A stretch of 64,000 nucleotides of DNA from UBA961 sp049317525 (GTDB lineage: Bacteria > Bacteroidota > Ignavibacteria > Kapaibacteriales > UBA961), in contig JBMOIC010000008.1 of the NCBI GenBank assembly GCA_049317525.1, forward strand, positions 1 through 64,000, read 5' to 3'. Under the pieces are notes generated by a model. That model was not told the DNA's origin. It worked only from the letters and a program-made list of their open reading frames with translations, and did no database searches. A program made the translations under genes and the position numbers. Shown here piece by piece: positions 35,855 through 45,412 of the stretch. Each line of letters opens with the position of its first letter. The stretch's first letter is position 1.

Positions 35855-36892
35855 TAGTGGATCTTTAATTGTCTCTATGTCTTGCAAGCATTGTTGTCTA
35901 TATTCATCAAAATATATAGACTCTACATCGTGATGTTTAAGAGCTATTCTTTTCTTTTCTGCAAATCGATGAAGCTGTAGATTTTTGTACACATCTTTAT
36001 CATCTATATCATTTTGCTTCTTTATGTGTTCTGATACATGAAGTCCTTTAAACCTTGCATATGCTTCTACAATCATTTCACCTCCCCTTTCTCTGGCAGT
36101 TTTTGTATATCCAGCAATATGTGGTGTAGCCATAAATGTAGATGAATGATTTGCAATATGAGCATTCCATAATGGCTCTTCTTCCCATACATCAATCGCA
36201 AGTAAAAGATTAGATGTCTGTAATTTTTTTAATAATGATGATTCTTCAATAATGCCACCCCTGCTTGTTTGAATAAGAAGTGATGCTGACATTATTTCAC
36301 ATTCATCTGTAGAAAACATATTTGATGTTGGATATGCACCTTGATATGTTAATGGAGTATGAATACTTATAATATCGGCTTGCTGTAAAATTTCTCTTTT
36401 TTTCCGCCATTCTATATTCTGATACATAATTCCTGATTCCTCAAGGAATGGATCTGATGCTATAATTTTCATGCCCAATGTTTCTGCAATCTTTGCCACT
36501 CGCTTCCCTACTTGTCCTAATCCAAATATACCAAGTACTTTATTTCTTAAGGAAATTTGATAAGTATGCGAATATGATAATAATGCAAAATATACATATT
36601 CAGTAACTGCTACAGCATTAGAACCAGAGGCTGATGCAAAAGCAATCGAATGATCATTCAAATATTTCACATCAATATGATCAATGCCGGCTGTAGCAGT
36701 ACCAACAAAACATACATTCGAAGATTTCAATAAAGGTTCATTTATTTTTGTAACAGAACGAACAAATAAAGCAGTGCATTTAGCATCAATAAGGTCTTGA
36801 TTTGTTAATGTTCTACCATCAATAAAAGAAATCTCGTTAAAACCGAATGGTAATGATGAAGGTAGGATGATATTTTTATCGCATAAAATCAT
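35849..36892 (-). CDS. pdxB: 4-phosphoerythronate dehydrogenase PdxB
   Basis: 347-residue D-2-hydroxyacid dehydrogenase of the DXP-dependent pyridoxal phosphate pathway, oxidising 4-phosphoerythronate. PdxB-specific blocks are LFVRSVTKINEPLL, FVGTATAGIDHID and VLGIFGLGQVGKRVAK (NAD GXGXXG at about 124-129), with catalytic Arg in TSRGGII, Glu in DVWEEEP and His in PHIAGYT. It is about 30 residues shorter than the E. coli enzyme, mostly at the C-terminal dimerisation domain. It converges on and overlaps ACMSD by 6 bases, and is divergent from the TPR gene at 36997. No other pdx genes are nearby; both PLP-using CGS enzymes lie within 31 kb. Confidence 0.9.
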   Translation of the reverse strand: MILCDKNIILPSSLPFGFNEISFIDGRTLTNQDLIDAKCTALFVRSVTKINEPLLKSSNVCFVGTATAGIDHIDVKYLNDHSIAFASASGSNAVAVTEYVYFALLSYSHTYQISLRNKVLGIFGLGQVGKRVAKIAETLGMKIIASDPFLEESGIMYQNIEWRKKREILQQADIISIHTPLTYQGAYPTSNMFSTDECEIMSASLLIQTSRGGIIEESSLLKKLQTSNLLLAIDVWEEEPLWNAHIANHSSTFMATPHIAGYTKTARERGGEMIVEAYARFKGLHVSEHIKKQNDIDDKDVYKNLQLHRFAEKKRIALKHHDVESIYFDEYRQQCLQDIETIKDPLL

Positions 36893-36996
36893 AGAGGATT
36901 ATCAATTTTTTAGCAAATATACAGAACAAGACATATTTTCGATGATTAAAACACGTTATATTGACTTCAGCATTATACACTTATCTCAAAAAACTT

Positions 36997-37995
36997 ATGT
37001 ATCCTTATAGATTATATATAATTACAAGATTCATTTTATTATTGCTTTTTAGTAGTACGATAAATTTATTTTGTGCTCAAGATGCAGGAGAAATATTCAA
37101 GCTTGGTATGAAAAGACACGATGCAAATGATTGTCCTAAAGCTATAGAATTATATACCAAAGCAATCAATTTAGACAGCACATTGGCAAGGGCATATTTT
37201 AATCGGGGCACATGTCATTTAAAAGTAGGAAAACCTGATTTAGCAGAGCAAGACTTCCTTTTAACTATTACATATGATTCTTTATTGATGGATGCATACT
37301 ATAGTTATACAGTAAGTTTATTATATAGTAATAAACATAAACAAGCTTTACCAATGTTAAACAAAGCATTAATGATAGAGCCAAATAATGCACCATTACG
37401 AAATTTAAGAGGACAGATTTACGCGTATTTAGGTGACAAACAATCTGCTTGTAGCGACTTATCAATTACAAAAGGTGCAGGAGACAAAGAAGGAAATGGG
37501 CTTTTTGATAAAATTTGTGGCGGAGATACATTAAAGGGAGAAGCATTCTCATTACCGTGGCCAGTAGATGAACACTGGAGAGTTCAAAATATATCTGAAG
37601 ATTCTACATTTAGTTTAATGGAGTTTTTTCATGACAATGAACAACCGGAACTTTGGACAGAATATGGGGCTATGATGACTTTAAGAGATATAAGAAATGC
37701 AAACTTTAAAGAATTTTCTCAGATGATATATCAAGACTTCAAGCAGCGGGCACCAAAAGCGACATTGCAGTATATCAAAGAGGATAAAAAATCAGAATTT
37801 CCTTGGCTTATTCTTTTATTACAAGCTCCAAGTACTGTAGATCACCAAAAACCTGAATCGCAATTATGGTATATGATTCAGGGTAAAACAGCTTTATATT
37901 CTAATTTTAGAGCTGTAAAAAAAGCAACTTTATCAAAAGATTTGATAAAAAAGTGGAGTGCATTTTTTAGATCTGGCACTATTATAGAAAAATAG
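36997..37995 (+). CDS. Exported tetratricopeptide-repeat protein
   Basis: 332-residue protein with a signal peptide (MYPYRLYIITRFILLLLFSS ending near NLFCAQ). Three to four TPRs follow: FKLGMKRHDANDCPKAIELY, ARAYFNRGTCHLKVGKPDLA, AYYSYTVSLLYSNKHKQALP and APLRNLRGQIYAYLGDKQSA, at about 35-165. The C-terminal half (LPWPVDEHWRVQNISED, AKLQ-type strands ending in FFRSGTIIEK) has no recognised domain. The frame also opens at TTG 36961, but the ATG at 36997 begins the signal peptide. It lies 67 bases from the divergent pdxB and ends one base from the NfuA-like gene. The role is likely assembly or scaffolding outside the cytoplasm (inference). Confidence 0.75.
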   Translation: MYPYRLYIITRFILLLLFSSTINLFCAQDAGEIFKLGMKRHDANDCPKAIELYTKAINLDSTLARAYFNRGTCHLKVGKPDLAEQDFLLTITYDSLLMDAYYSYTVSLLYSNKHKQALPMLNKALMIEPNNAPLRNLRGQIYAYLGDKQSACSDLSITKGAGDKEGNGLFDKICGGDTLKGEAFSLPWPVDEHWRVQNISEDSTFSLMEFFHDNEQPELWTEYGAMMTLRDIRNANFKEFSQMIYQDFKQRAPKATLQYIKEDKKSEFPWLILLLQAPSTVDHQKPESQLWYMIQGKTALYSNFRAVKKATLSKDLIKKWSAFFRSGTIIEK

Positions 37996-37996
37996 T

Positions 37997-38236
37997 TTAT
38001 GTATTGATCATTTTTGCAGCCGAAATAGCAGATATTCTTTTTCTTAGAATTCTTTCTACTCCAGCTCTCATAGTAAGAGAAGAAGCACTACATTTAGCGC
38101 AAGCACCTTTTAATTCTACCCAAGCTACACCATGTTCATCTATTTTTACAAGTTGAATGGTACCACCATCACGCTGAATAGCTGGCCTAATTTCTTCTGC
38201 AATTACTTGTTCGGTTCTATCAAAGATTTCATTCAT
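37997..38236 (-). CDS. NifU-like iron-sulfur scaffold (Nfu domain) protein
   Basis: 79-residue single Nfu domain. The cluster-binding CXXC is Cys46-Ala-Lys-Cys49 in LKGACAKCSAS. The N-terminal IRPAIQRDGGTIQLV and C-terminal TMRAGVERILRKR complete the usual domain, so it probably carries a 4Fe-4S cluster for transfer to apoproteins. It is a minimal form lacking the A-type domain of NfuA. It is immediately upstream of nothing on its strand and 4 bases downstream of the UXS gene, with which it is probably co-transcribed. Confidence 0.93.
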   Translation of the reverse strand: MNEIFDRTEQVIAEEIRPAIQRDGGTIQLVKIDEHGVAWVELKGACAKCSASSLTMRAGVERILRKRISAISAAKMINT

Positions 38237-38240
38237 TTCT

Positions 38241-39179
38241 TTACTTCTTTAAAGCCATACGAAAATATTCTAGTGTTTTTAATAAACCTTCACGTCTTTG
38301 AACTTTTGGTTCCCAGCCAAGTATATGTTTTGCCTTTGTTATATCCGGTTGCCTAACTTTAGGATCATCTTCAGGAAGACTTTTAAAGATAATCTCTGAT
38401 GAAGAACCAGAAATCTCTATAATTTCCTTTGCTAAATCAAGCATAGATATCTCATCTGGATTGCCAATATTTACTGGATTGTTTTCACCAGAGAGTAAAA
38501 GACAATAGATACCTTCAACTAAATCATCAACATAGCAAACTGAGCGAGTTTGGCTACCATCACCAAAAACAGTTATAGGTTCGCCTAATAATGCTTGAGA
38601 CATAAAAGCAGGGATTGCGCGGCCATCTTCTATACGCATTTTAGGTCCATAGGTATTGAATATCCTAACAATTCTTGTATCCAACCCATGATATCTATGA
38701 TAAGCCATAGTGATAGCTTCACTAAAGCGTTTTGCCTCATCATAAACTCCTCTTGAACCTACAGGATTTACATTCCCCCAATATTCTTCTTGTTGCGGAT
38801 GAACAAGTGGATCACCATAAACTTCGCTTGTACTAGCTATAAGAAATCTAGCTTTCTTTGCTTTTGCTAATCCCAAAGCTTTATGAGTACCCAAAGACCC
38901 TACTTTTAATGTTTGTATCGGATAGCGCAAATAATCTAATGGAGAAGCTGGAGAAGCAAAATGAAGAATGGCGTCTAAATCTCCATCTACATACATATAT
39001 TCCGTTACATCATGATGAATAAATCTAAATCTTGCATTACCCATAAGATGAGCAATATTATCGGGAGAACCAGTGATAAGATTATCCATACAAATAACAT
39101 CATAGCCATTACCGATAAATTTATCACAAAGATGTGATCCTAAAAAACCGGCACCACCAGTAATAAGTACTCTAGGCAT
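38241..39179 (-). CDS. UDP-glucuronate decarboxylase (UXS-like, SDR family)
   Basis: 312-residue extended short-chain dehydrogenase making UDP-xylose from UDP-glucuronate. The Rossmann GGAGFLG is at 8-14. The catalytic pair is Tyr146/Lys150 in RGVYDEAKRFSE, with the SER/STSEVYGDP loop at 116-124. Diagnostic UXS segments are HHDVTEYMYVDGDL, ASPASPLDYLRYPIQTLK, ARIFN-type RIVRIFNTYGPKM and GSQTRSVCYVDD. It supplies sugar nucleotides for polysaccharide. It overlaps no neighbour but is only 3 bases from the FAH-family gene, in a four-gene minus-strand cluster with NfuA-like. Confidence 0.9.
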   Translation of the reverse strand: MPRVLITGGAGFLGSHLCDKFIGNGYDVICMDNLITGSPDNIAHLMGNARFRFIHHDVTEYMYVDGDLDAILHFASPASPLDYLRYPIQTLKVGSLGTHKALGLAKAKKARFLIASTSEVYGDPLVHPQQEEYWGNVNPVGSRGVYDEAKRFSEAITMAYHRYHGLDTRIVRIFNTYGPKMRIEDGRAIPAFMSQALLGEPITVFGDGSQTRSVCYVDDLVEGIYCLLLSGENNPVNIGNPDEISMLDLAKEIIEISGSSSEIIFKSLPEDDPKVRQPDITKAKHILGWEPKVQRREGLLKTLEYFRMALKK

Positions 39180-39182
39180 GAA

Positions 39183-40169
39183 TTATCTCCGAACTTCAAT
39201 AGTATTTACCAATGAACCCAATGAATCTATCGAACAATTGATAGTATCACCTTCTTTGACCCACATTGGTGGATTAAAGACTTTGCTACCATTTAATTCA
39301 AGAAAACATCCTGTTCCACATGTACCAGAACCGATTACATCTCCTGGATAGAGAGTAACGCCATAGCTAGCTCTTTCTATAATTTGGGCAAATGTCCAAC
39401 TCATGTCTTTAACATTCCCAGAAGAAACTTGCATCCCATTTATACTGCATGTCATTGCTAAATCATAAGTATCGCCATTGGGAGTAGAGATTTTCTTAGA
39501 TTCTAATTCATCTTTGGTAATAAGCCATGGACCAAGAGTTGTTGCAAAATCTTTTCCTTTTGCAGGGCCAAGATTAAGCTTCATTTCATGCATTTGCATT
39601 GCTCTTGCACTCCAATCATTCATTATCATATATCCTGCTATATAAGAATCTGCATCTTTGGCAGATATATCAGATCCTTGTTTTCCAATAACGATTGCTA
39701 CTTCTAATTCAAAATCTAATTGTTCAAGATGCATTGGGCGAACAGAAATTGGACCTGGGCCAAATACTGCTTGATGATTGGTAAAATAGAAAATTGGAAT
39801 TTCATCAAACTCGGGAATCATATCTAATCCGCGATTTCTTCGGGCAGCTTCTACATGTTGTCTAAATGCATACCCATCCCGCATAGATGTAGGCCTAGGA
39901 ATTGGAGATAAAAGATGCACTTGATTTAATGCATAGGCAGCTGTATTAAATTTTGAAGAATCTATTATGATATCTTGATGAAGAATGCTAGCATCATTCA
40001 TAGCTGCATTTCCTAGCTCTAAAAAGGGCAAGATAGTATCAGGAAGAAATGGCAATGTAAAAGTTAGAGCACTTAAAGATCTAGCAATAGCAAGATCATA
40101 AATTGTATCATTAACATATATCCCAAGTCTTGTAATGTTTTTTGCAGGTTGAAAGCTTACTAATTTCAT
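39183..40169 (-). CDS. Fumarylacetoacetate hydrolase (FAH) family protein
   Basis: 328-residue FAH-family metal-dependent hydrolase or isomerase. The N-terminal domain begins MKLVSFQPAKNITRLGIYVN. The metal site lies in the C-terminal fold: YAFRQHVEAARRNRG, FDFELEVAIVIGKQG, AGYMIMNDWSAR, GKDFATTLGPWLIT and GDVIGSGTCGTGCFLE. This fits members that act on fumarylpyruvate or fumarylacetoacetate (C-C cleavage); the true FAH of tyrosine degradation is longer, so the exact substrate is open. An aromatic catabolic role fits ACMSD and paaA in the window. A terminator between 40202 and 40227 isolates it from the GT2 gene. Confidence 0.85.
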   Translation of the reverse strand: MKLVSFQPAKNITRLGIYVNDTIYDLAIARSLSALTFTLPFLPDTILPFLELGNAAMNDASILHQDIIIDSSKFNTAAYALNQVHLLSPIPRPTSMRDGYAFRQHVEAARRNRGLDMIPEFDEIPIFYFTNHQAVFGPGPISVRPMHLEQLDFELEVAIVIGKQGSDISAKDADSYIAGYMIMNDWSARAMQMHEMKLNLGPAKGKDFATTLGPWLITKDELESKKISTPNGDTYDLAMTCSINGMQVSSGNVKDMSWTFAQIIERASYGVTLYPGDVIGSGTCGTGCFLELNGSKVFNPPMWVKEGDTINCSIDSLGSLVNTIEVRR

Positions 40170-40201
40170 AATGATGTACAGTATAATTTGGTATTGGACA
40201 T

Positions 40202-40227
40202 AAAAAAGGCGCTATAAAAAGCGCCTT
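40202..40227 (-). terminator. Intrinsic terminator after the GT2 gene
   Basis: AAGGCGCT (40206-40213) pairs with AGCGCCTT (40220-40227) over 8 bp with a 6-nt loop, followed on the minus strand by six T residues. It lies 30 bases after the stop of the GT2 gene at 40258. Confidence 0.9.
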
Positions 40228-40257
40228 CAAAACTACAGAATTTTATCGGTAGAATAT

Positions 40258-41709
40258 CTATCTTGATAAAGCATGTCTTAAACTCAAAGTACCTACTGTA
40301 CCAAAACCGGCTAAAAACAGCAATTGGAATGGTATCGCAGCAATTTCTAAATAAAACAAAGAAATAGAAATACCTACTATAAAATAGAGTGTAAAGAATA
40401 ATTCAGCAATGATAGCGCCACCAAGTTGCTTTTGAACATATTTTTTCTTCTTCCAATCATCTTTACCATTTACTATTTTATATTTAGGAGTACGCATAAA
40501 AGCTGATTTTTTACCAATAAGTGCCTCAAAAACTGCTTTAGTATTATTAACAGCAAAACCCATACTTCCAGCCATAAAAACAGGGAAAAGCATTATTCTG
40601 CGGCGCCAATCAAGATGGATTGCTCTTTGCGCATACACATAAAACATAAAGGTACTAACGGAAGCAAGAACAAATATTCCCATTAAAGTAAAAATACTAT
40701 CATAACCTTCTACAGTATTTTTAATCACAACTAAAGGTACATTTAATAATGCAGTAAGAAGAATAAAAGGGAATACAATATTACTTGTTAAATGAACAGT
40801 ACATTCTGCTTTTATTTTTAATGGAAGTTCAGATTTCCATACCAAAGGTAATATTTTAATCGCAGTTTCAACCGCGCCTTTTGTCCAACGGAATTGCTGA
40901 GTTTTTAAACCATTAATATCAGCAGGTAATTCTGCTGGAGACGTTACATCGTTTAAGAACATAAATTTCCAGCCACGTAATTGGGCGCGATAACTTAAAT
41001 CTAAATCTTCTGCTAAAGTATCTGCATGCCAATTACCAGCATCTTCTATACATGATTTACGCCAAATACCAGCTGTTCCATTAAAGTTAATAAAGAAACC
41101 TGCTTTATTTCGCACTTGCTGTTCAATTACAAAGTGGCCATCTAAAGCCAATGCTTGGGCTCTGGTTAAATAGGAATAATCTTCATTTAGATGTTCCCAT
41201 CGAGTTTGAACCATGCCAATTTCTGCATTTTGGAAATGAGGAATTGTTTTTTGAAGAAAATCCGTATTAGGAACAAAATCTGCATCAAAAATTCCAACAT
41301 ATTCACCTTTTGCAGTTTCTAATCCACTTTTTAGAGCCCCTGCTTTAAAGCCAGATCTGTCTATACGATGAATATGCTTTATATCAAACCCTTTAGCAGT
41401 ATATTCTGAAACAATCCTGCGAGAAACTTCAACGGTTTCATCTGTAGAATCATCTAATAATTGAATTTCTAATTTATCAATTGGATATTCCAACTCGCAT
41501 ACCGCTTTTACTAAGCGTTCAACTACATATACTTCATTAAATACAGGCAATTGAATAGTAACTTGGGGCCATTCGGTTTGAGCTAATAATATAGGAGGAT
41601 TATATGCCCTTGTTTTATGATAAAAATAAATCATCACTAAACCATGTAATCCAAATGCAAATAAGATACTGAGCGATACGAAATAGATAATAAGTAGAGT
41701 AACTTCCAT
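40258..41709 (-). CDS. Cellulose-synthase-like family 2 glycosyltransferase
   Basis: 483-residue processive-type GT2 enzyme. One N-terminal helix, a GT-A domain and about four C-terminal helices place it in the inner membrane. The catalytic series is complete: QLLDDSTDET, FDADFVP, TLAEDLDLS and QQFRWTKGA (D, DXD, TED, QXXRW). Such enzymes make glycolipids or beta-glucans; the closest resemblance by eye is to bacterial cellulose synthase-like A / glucomannan or glycolipid synthases, not to BcsA with its PilZ domain. It sits 48 bases downstream of the LptE-like gene. Confidence 0.87.
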   Translation of the reverse strand: MEVTLLIIYFVSLSILFAFGLHGLVMIYFYHKTRAYNPPILLAQTEWPQVTIQLPVFNEVYVVERLVKAVCELEYPIDKLEIQLLDDSTDETVEVSRRIVSEYTAKGFDIKHIHRIDRSGFKAGALKSGLETAKGEYVGIFDADFVPNTDFLQKTIPHFQNAEIGMVQTRWEHLNEDYSYLTRAQALALDGHFVIEQQVRNKAGFFINFNGTAGIWRKSCIEDAGNWHADTLAEDLDLSYRAQLRGWKFMFLNDVTSPAELPADINGLKTQQFRWTKGAVETAIKILPLVWKSELPLKIKAECTVHLTSNIVFPFILLTALLNVPLVVIKNTVEGYDSIFTLMGIFVLASVSTFMFYVYAQRAIHLDWRRRIMLFPVFMAGSMGFAVNNTKAVFEALIGKKSAFMRTPKYKIVNGKDDWKKKKYVQKQLGGAIIAELFFTLYFIVGISISLFYLEIAAIPFQLLFLAGFGTVGTLSLRHALSR

Positions 41710-41757
41710 AAGATTAGCTAGAACTCCAGCTATGAAAATAGTAGAAAAATGTAAATA

Positions 41758-42273
41758 TTACCAACCGGAAACAACTGCAAGCAAAATATCTTCACCTAAT
41801 TGTTGAATTGCAGCTATTACTGCTTCTTCCCGGGCTTGCTGTCCTTGGCTTATAACATACACTTGAAAATTGGAAAAACTACGCTTCCAAACGGTTTTAT
41901 GCTTAACCACATCGGTGTATTCTGCATCTATTGTCACCGTTAACTTGCGCTCTCTTTCAATCTCTCCGGGGCTAACCGATACAATTGCATCATTTATAGA
42001 TGCGATTGTTGATTGAAGTTGTGCATCACCATTTGTTTCAACCAATACAAGTGTATTGTCATTTCTAAATTTGTCAATCAATCTTCGATTTAGGATGTCT
42101 CGAAATCTTGGATTACCAAATCCGCTATTATCATTTGAAGGCGCAATACTGATAGTTTTTAAATGATCAGGAACTGAACCACCAGTAAATGAATAGCAAC
42201 CAATCAACATCGGGATGCAAAATATACAAATGATGGTGAGTACTCTATTAATGAAAAGTGAATTGTTGTTCAT
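41758..42273 (-). CDS. lptE: LptE-like LPS-assembly lipoprotein
   Basis: 171-residue lipoprotein with lipobox IGC (Cys26). The mature start CYSFTGGSVPDHLKTISIAP, the NRRLIDKFRNDNTLVLVE region and the LTVTIDAEYTDVV strand match the LptE family of Bacteroidota and related phyla, in which this small outer-membrane lipoprotein plugs the LptD barrel to insert LPS. The NDNSGFGNP-RFRDIL sequence is typical of the family. lptD is not in the window. It is followed by the GT2 gene on the same strand and preceded by the glyoxalase-II-like gene after 56 bases. Confidence 0.8.
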   Translation of the reverse strand: MNNNSLFINRVLTIICIFCIPMLIGCYSFTGGSVPDHLKTISIAPSNDNSGFGNPRFRDILNRRLIDKFRNDNTLVLVETNGDAQLQSTIASINDAIVSVSPGEIERERKLTVTIDAEYTDVVKHKTVWKRSFSNFQVYVISQGQQAREEAVIAAIQQLGEDILLAVVSGW

Positions 42274-42329
42274 GGAAAATACATTTTAATGAATAATAAA
42301 ACTTTGAATAGTAGTAATGATCCTGAATA

Positions 42330-42995
42330 TCATTGTATATATTGATTATATCGTTGTTCATGGCCAATAGTAGAGATTTCTCCATGGCCAGGGAATATCA
42401 CGGTTTCTGGAGATAATACTAATAGTTTACTCTTAATTGAATGAATTAACTGATTGGTATTGCCTCCTGGTAAATCAGTTCTACCAATACTTTCAGCAAA
42501 TAATGTATCACCTACAATTGCACAATTATATTTCTTGCTAATAAAACAGATACTTCCTTCTGTATGGCCTGGGGTATGCATCACATTAAATTCCCATTCT
42601 CCACAATGAAGTATGTCGTTTTCTATTAATTTTTCTACTGGAGAAACAGGATAAATAGTAAATGGTAAAGGCCATAATGTATGCTCCATCGGATCGATCA
42701 ATCTATAGATATCATCTTGATGACAAGATACTTGCAGTCCTTTATCTTGCAAAATCGAGGCATCTGCTGTGTGATCCCAATGGGAATGCGTTAGCCATAA
42801 TGCAGAAGCATGTAATGAATAATGCTGTAGAATTGCTTCAAACATATCTGCACTGTTATATGGTGCATCAATAATAATTGCTTCATTACTCTGAATATCT
42901 GCTATGATATAGCCATTCGTTGCAACAGGGCCCGCCTCAAATCCAATGATTTTTAAATGCGGAGCTTCTGGTACAGAAAAAACTGATTGTTGCAT
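42330..42995 (-). CDS. Glyoxalase II-like metallo-beta-lactamase hydrolase
   Basis: 221-residue MBL-fold hydrolase. The dinuclear zinc motif HXHXDH is at His70, His72, Asp74 and His75 (THSHWDHTAD). A bridging Asp lies in AIVGDTLFAE, and His in HTPGHTEGS and FPGHG completes the site. This layout matches small glyoxalase II-like proteins, which lack the long C-terminal domain of true GloB. The substrate is unknown, thioesters of glutathione or other thiols being likely. The LptE gene follows after 56 bases. Confidence 0.85.
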   Translation of the reverse strand: MQQSVFSVPEAPHLKIIGFEAGPVATNGYIIADIQSNEAIIIDAPYNSADMFEAILQHYSLHASALWLTHSHWDHTADASILQDKGLQVSCHQDDIYRLIDPMEHTLWPLPFTIYPVSPVEKLIENDILHCGEWEFNVMHTPGHTEGSICFISKKYNCAIVGDTLFAESIGRTDLPGGNTNQLIHSIKSKLLVLSPETVIFPGHGEISTIGHEQRYNQYIQ

Positions 42996-43071
42996 AATGA
43001 TGTATAAAATGTGTTTTGTTTTATGAATTGAAATATATGATTATGTTTTTGGAAATTAAAAACAAGCATTC

Positions 43072-43389
43072 TTAGCAAAATTCTTTTTCTAATTGCAGCA
43101 CTTTTCTTATACCTTTTGTGTATTCTCCAAATATCTGATTATGAGAAGCTTGTAATGCAGGCGAAAATTCTGATCTATATACTTGTATATCTTGCAATGA
43201 ATTAGCTGAATACTGAATATGGAATATATCATAATTTTCAGATGCTGGGTCTGTAACCTTACTAAGTTTGGCATTAATAAAAACACCACATTTCATCACT
43301 TCAGGGATATGAATAGAAATCATCCAGTCCACCCATGCATGAGAATGTTCTTTCATAACTTCTATCGAAACTTCATAAAATGAAATCAT
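43072..43389 (-). CDS. DUF4286-like small protein
   Basis: 105-residue protein. The pattern VSIEVMKEHSHAWVDWMISIHIPEVM, YDIFHIQYSANS and HNQIFGEYTKGIRKVLQLE resembles DUF4286, a small domain common in Bacteroidota, with a conserved Trp-Trp-free dimeric ferredoxin-like fold (inference). The start is set at the ATG at 43389, because an AGGA lies about eight bases upstream, although the frame is open to 43467 with a hydrophobic, less likely extension. No signal peptide remains in this form. Its function is unknown. It is divergent from the ABC exporter. Confidence 0.65.
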   Translation of the reverse strand: MISFYEVSIEVMKEHSHAWVDWMISIHIPEVMKCGVFINAKLSKVTDPASENYDIFHIQYSANSLQDIQVYRSEFSPALQASHNQIFGEYTKGIRKVLQLEKEFC

Positions 43390-43523
43390 TTTTTGTCCTG
43401 TATAATATGTTAATAGCAAAAATGAGAAATTAGTATACGAATAATGCACATGTATTATCAAATACATGTATTATTGAGAGATAAAACCCAGAATTCCATC
43501 TCATTTTACCTAAGAAGATTTAC

Positions 43524-45341
43524 ATGGATACAGAACAAACACCTATATCAAAGATAAAAGCAGGTGAAACTAAAGAGCAATTATCCTTTTTATTGTCTTT
43601 CTATAAACCATATGCGCTAAAGGGTATTATTGCATTAATCATCATGTTGATTACAGCATCATTAGGCTTAATATTTCCAGCAATTATTGGAAAAATGTTA
43701 GATGGTTTTGTTCATCCAGACAAAGCATTTATGCCTTTCGGAATACAATTAACCCCAGGATTATTAGCACTAAGTTTACTTCTTTTGATTGCAATTCAAT
43801 CTGCAATACGTTTTATCGCATCGATGACGATTGCCAAGATTACAGAATATGCTTTAGCAGAATTGAGGTCTACTTCATTTGAACATATCATAAGACTCCC
43901 CATGAGCTTCTTTTCTGAAAGACGTGTCGGAGAATTATCTTCTCGATTATCTTCCGATTTAACTCAAATCCAAGAAACATTTGCTTTTACTGCTTTAGAA
44001 TTATTAAGACAAACAATATTTCTTATTGGTGGCATAGGTTTTATTCTAACTGCTGGATTAAACCTTGCTTTACCTGTACTATTAGCTTTACCAGTTTTAG
44101 TAGTAATTGCTGTTGTTTTTGGAAAATTTATCAGAAAACAAAGTACTAAAACACAGGATGCTTTAGCTAATTCAGCAACAATCATAGAAGAAACTCTGCA
44201 AGCTATTAGCAGTGTAAAATCCTATGTGAATGAACATTTTGAAGCAATAAGGTATAAAAATGCCTTAAAGCAAACAATTTCTTTGGCTTTATATACTGCA
44301 AAACTTCGATCTGCTTTTGTTTCCTTTATCCTTTTTGCATTTTTTGGGGGTATAGCTGGTGTAATTTGGTATGGAGGTTCCCTAGTTCAAGCTGGGGAAA
44401 TTACTATTGGAGACTTTGCCACATTTTTAATTTATGCAATGTTTGTTGGTGGTGCTATGGGCAGCTTTGCAGAATTACTTGGCCAAGTACAAAAAGCACT
44501 GGGTGCTTCCGTTCGATTAAGAGAAATTATCGATGAGCCAATAGAGCATGATACTCAAAATACAATTGTACATTCAGAAAAACTGCATTCAATTAGCATA
44601 CAAAATGTATCTTTTAGCTATCCAAATCGTAAAGATATTCAAGCTTTGAAGGATATAGATCTTACAATTCCTGCTGGACATCGTATCGCATTTGTAGGAG
44701 AAAGCGGTGCCGGAAAAAGTACTACCGCTTCACTCATTCAACAATTTTATTCTCCTGATAAGGGCGAAATACTCTATAATTCCATACCTGCTGAATATTG
44801 GGGATTACAAAAAATCAGAAATTCTATCGGCGTTGTTCCACAAGATATCGTTCTTTTTGGAGGAACTATAGCTCAAAATATTGCATATGGAAAAACAGAT
44901 GCAACAGATAAAGAAATCGAACAAGCTGCTACATTGGCAAATGCCATGGAATTTATCGATAGATTTCCAGAGCGTTTTTCGACACTAGTTGGTGAAAGAG
45001 GAATTACATTGTCTGGAGGCCAAAGACAAAGAATTGCGATCGCCAGAGCTATCCTAAAAAATCCTCCAATATTAATTCTTGATGAAGCAACTAGCTCTTT
45101 AGATTCTGTTTCTGAACATTTGATAAAACAAGCTTTGGAAACATTAATGAAAGATCGAACTACAATTATTATCGCTCATAGACTTTCAACAATTAGAAAT
45201 TGTGATGCTATTGCTGTTTTTAGTAAAGGGTCTATTATTGAATATGGAACACATGATGAATTAATGAAAGTACATGGATTTTATGCCCGACTTTCTCATT
45301 TGCAGTTTTCTTCAGAATTGAATGCTCATCCAATATCATAG
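43524..45341 (+). CDS. ABC exporter, MsbA/lipid-export type half-transporter
   Basis: 605-residue fused exporter. Six membrane helices make up about residues 35-320 with the LDGFVHP and MSFFSERRVGELSSRLSSD coupling segments. The nucleotide-binding domain (about 355-590) has Walker A GESGAGKST, signature LSGGQRQRIAIARAIL, Walker B ILILDEATSSLDS and the H-loop IIAHRLSTI. Half-transporters of this group work as homodimers and move lipids, drugs or peptides out of the inner membrane; MsbA is the closest functional model but not certain. It is transcribed alone in its promoter region and followed 71 bases later by a MalK-type ATPase. Confidence 0.92.
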   Translation: MDTEQTPISKIKAGETKEQLSFLLSFYKPYALKGIIALIIMLITASLGLIFPAIIGKMLDGFVHPDKAFMPFGIQLTPGLLALSLLLLIAIQSAIRFIASMTIAKITEYALAELRSTSFEHIIRLPMSFFSERRVGELSSRLSSDLTQIQETFAFTALELLRQTIFLIGGIGFILTAGLNLALPVLLALPVLVVIAVVFGKFIRKQSTKTQDALANSATIIEETLQAISSVKSYVNEHFEAIRYKNALKQTISLALYTAKLRSAFVSFILFAFFGGIAGVIWYGGSLVQAGEITIGDFATFLIYAMFVGGAMGSFAELLGQVQKALGASVRLREIIDEPIEHDTQNTIVHSEKLHSISIQNVSFSYPNRKDIQALKDIDLTIPAGHRIAFVGESGAGKSTTASLIQQFYSPDKGEILYNSIPAEYWGLQKIRNSIGVVPQDIVLFGGTIAQNIAYGKTDATDKEIEQAATLANAMEFIDRFPERFSTLVGERGITLSGGQRQRIAIARAILKNPPILILDEATSSLDSVSEHLIKQALETLMKDRTTIIIAHRLSTIRNCDAIAVFSKGSIIEYGTHDELMKVHGFYARLSHLQFSSELNAHPIS

Positions 45342-45412
45342 AATATTAGCTTTAGCATTTTTTAAAGAATTATGTATTTTGCTCAATAATATTACTTCAG
45401 GATTTTAAAATA

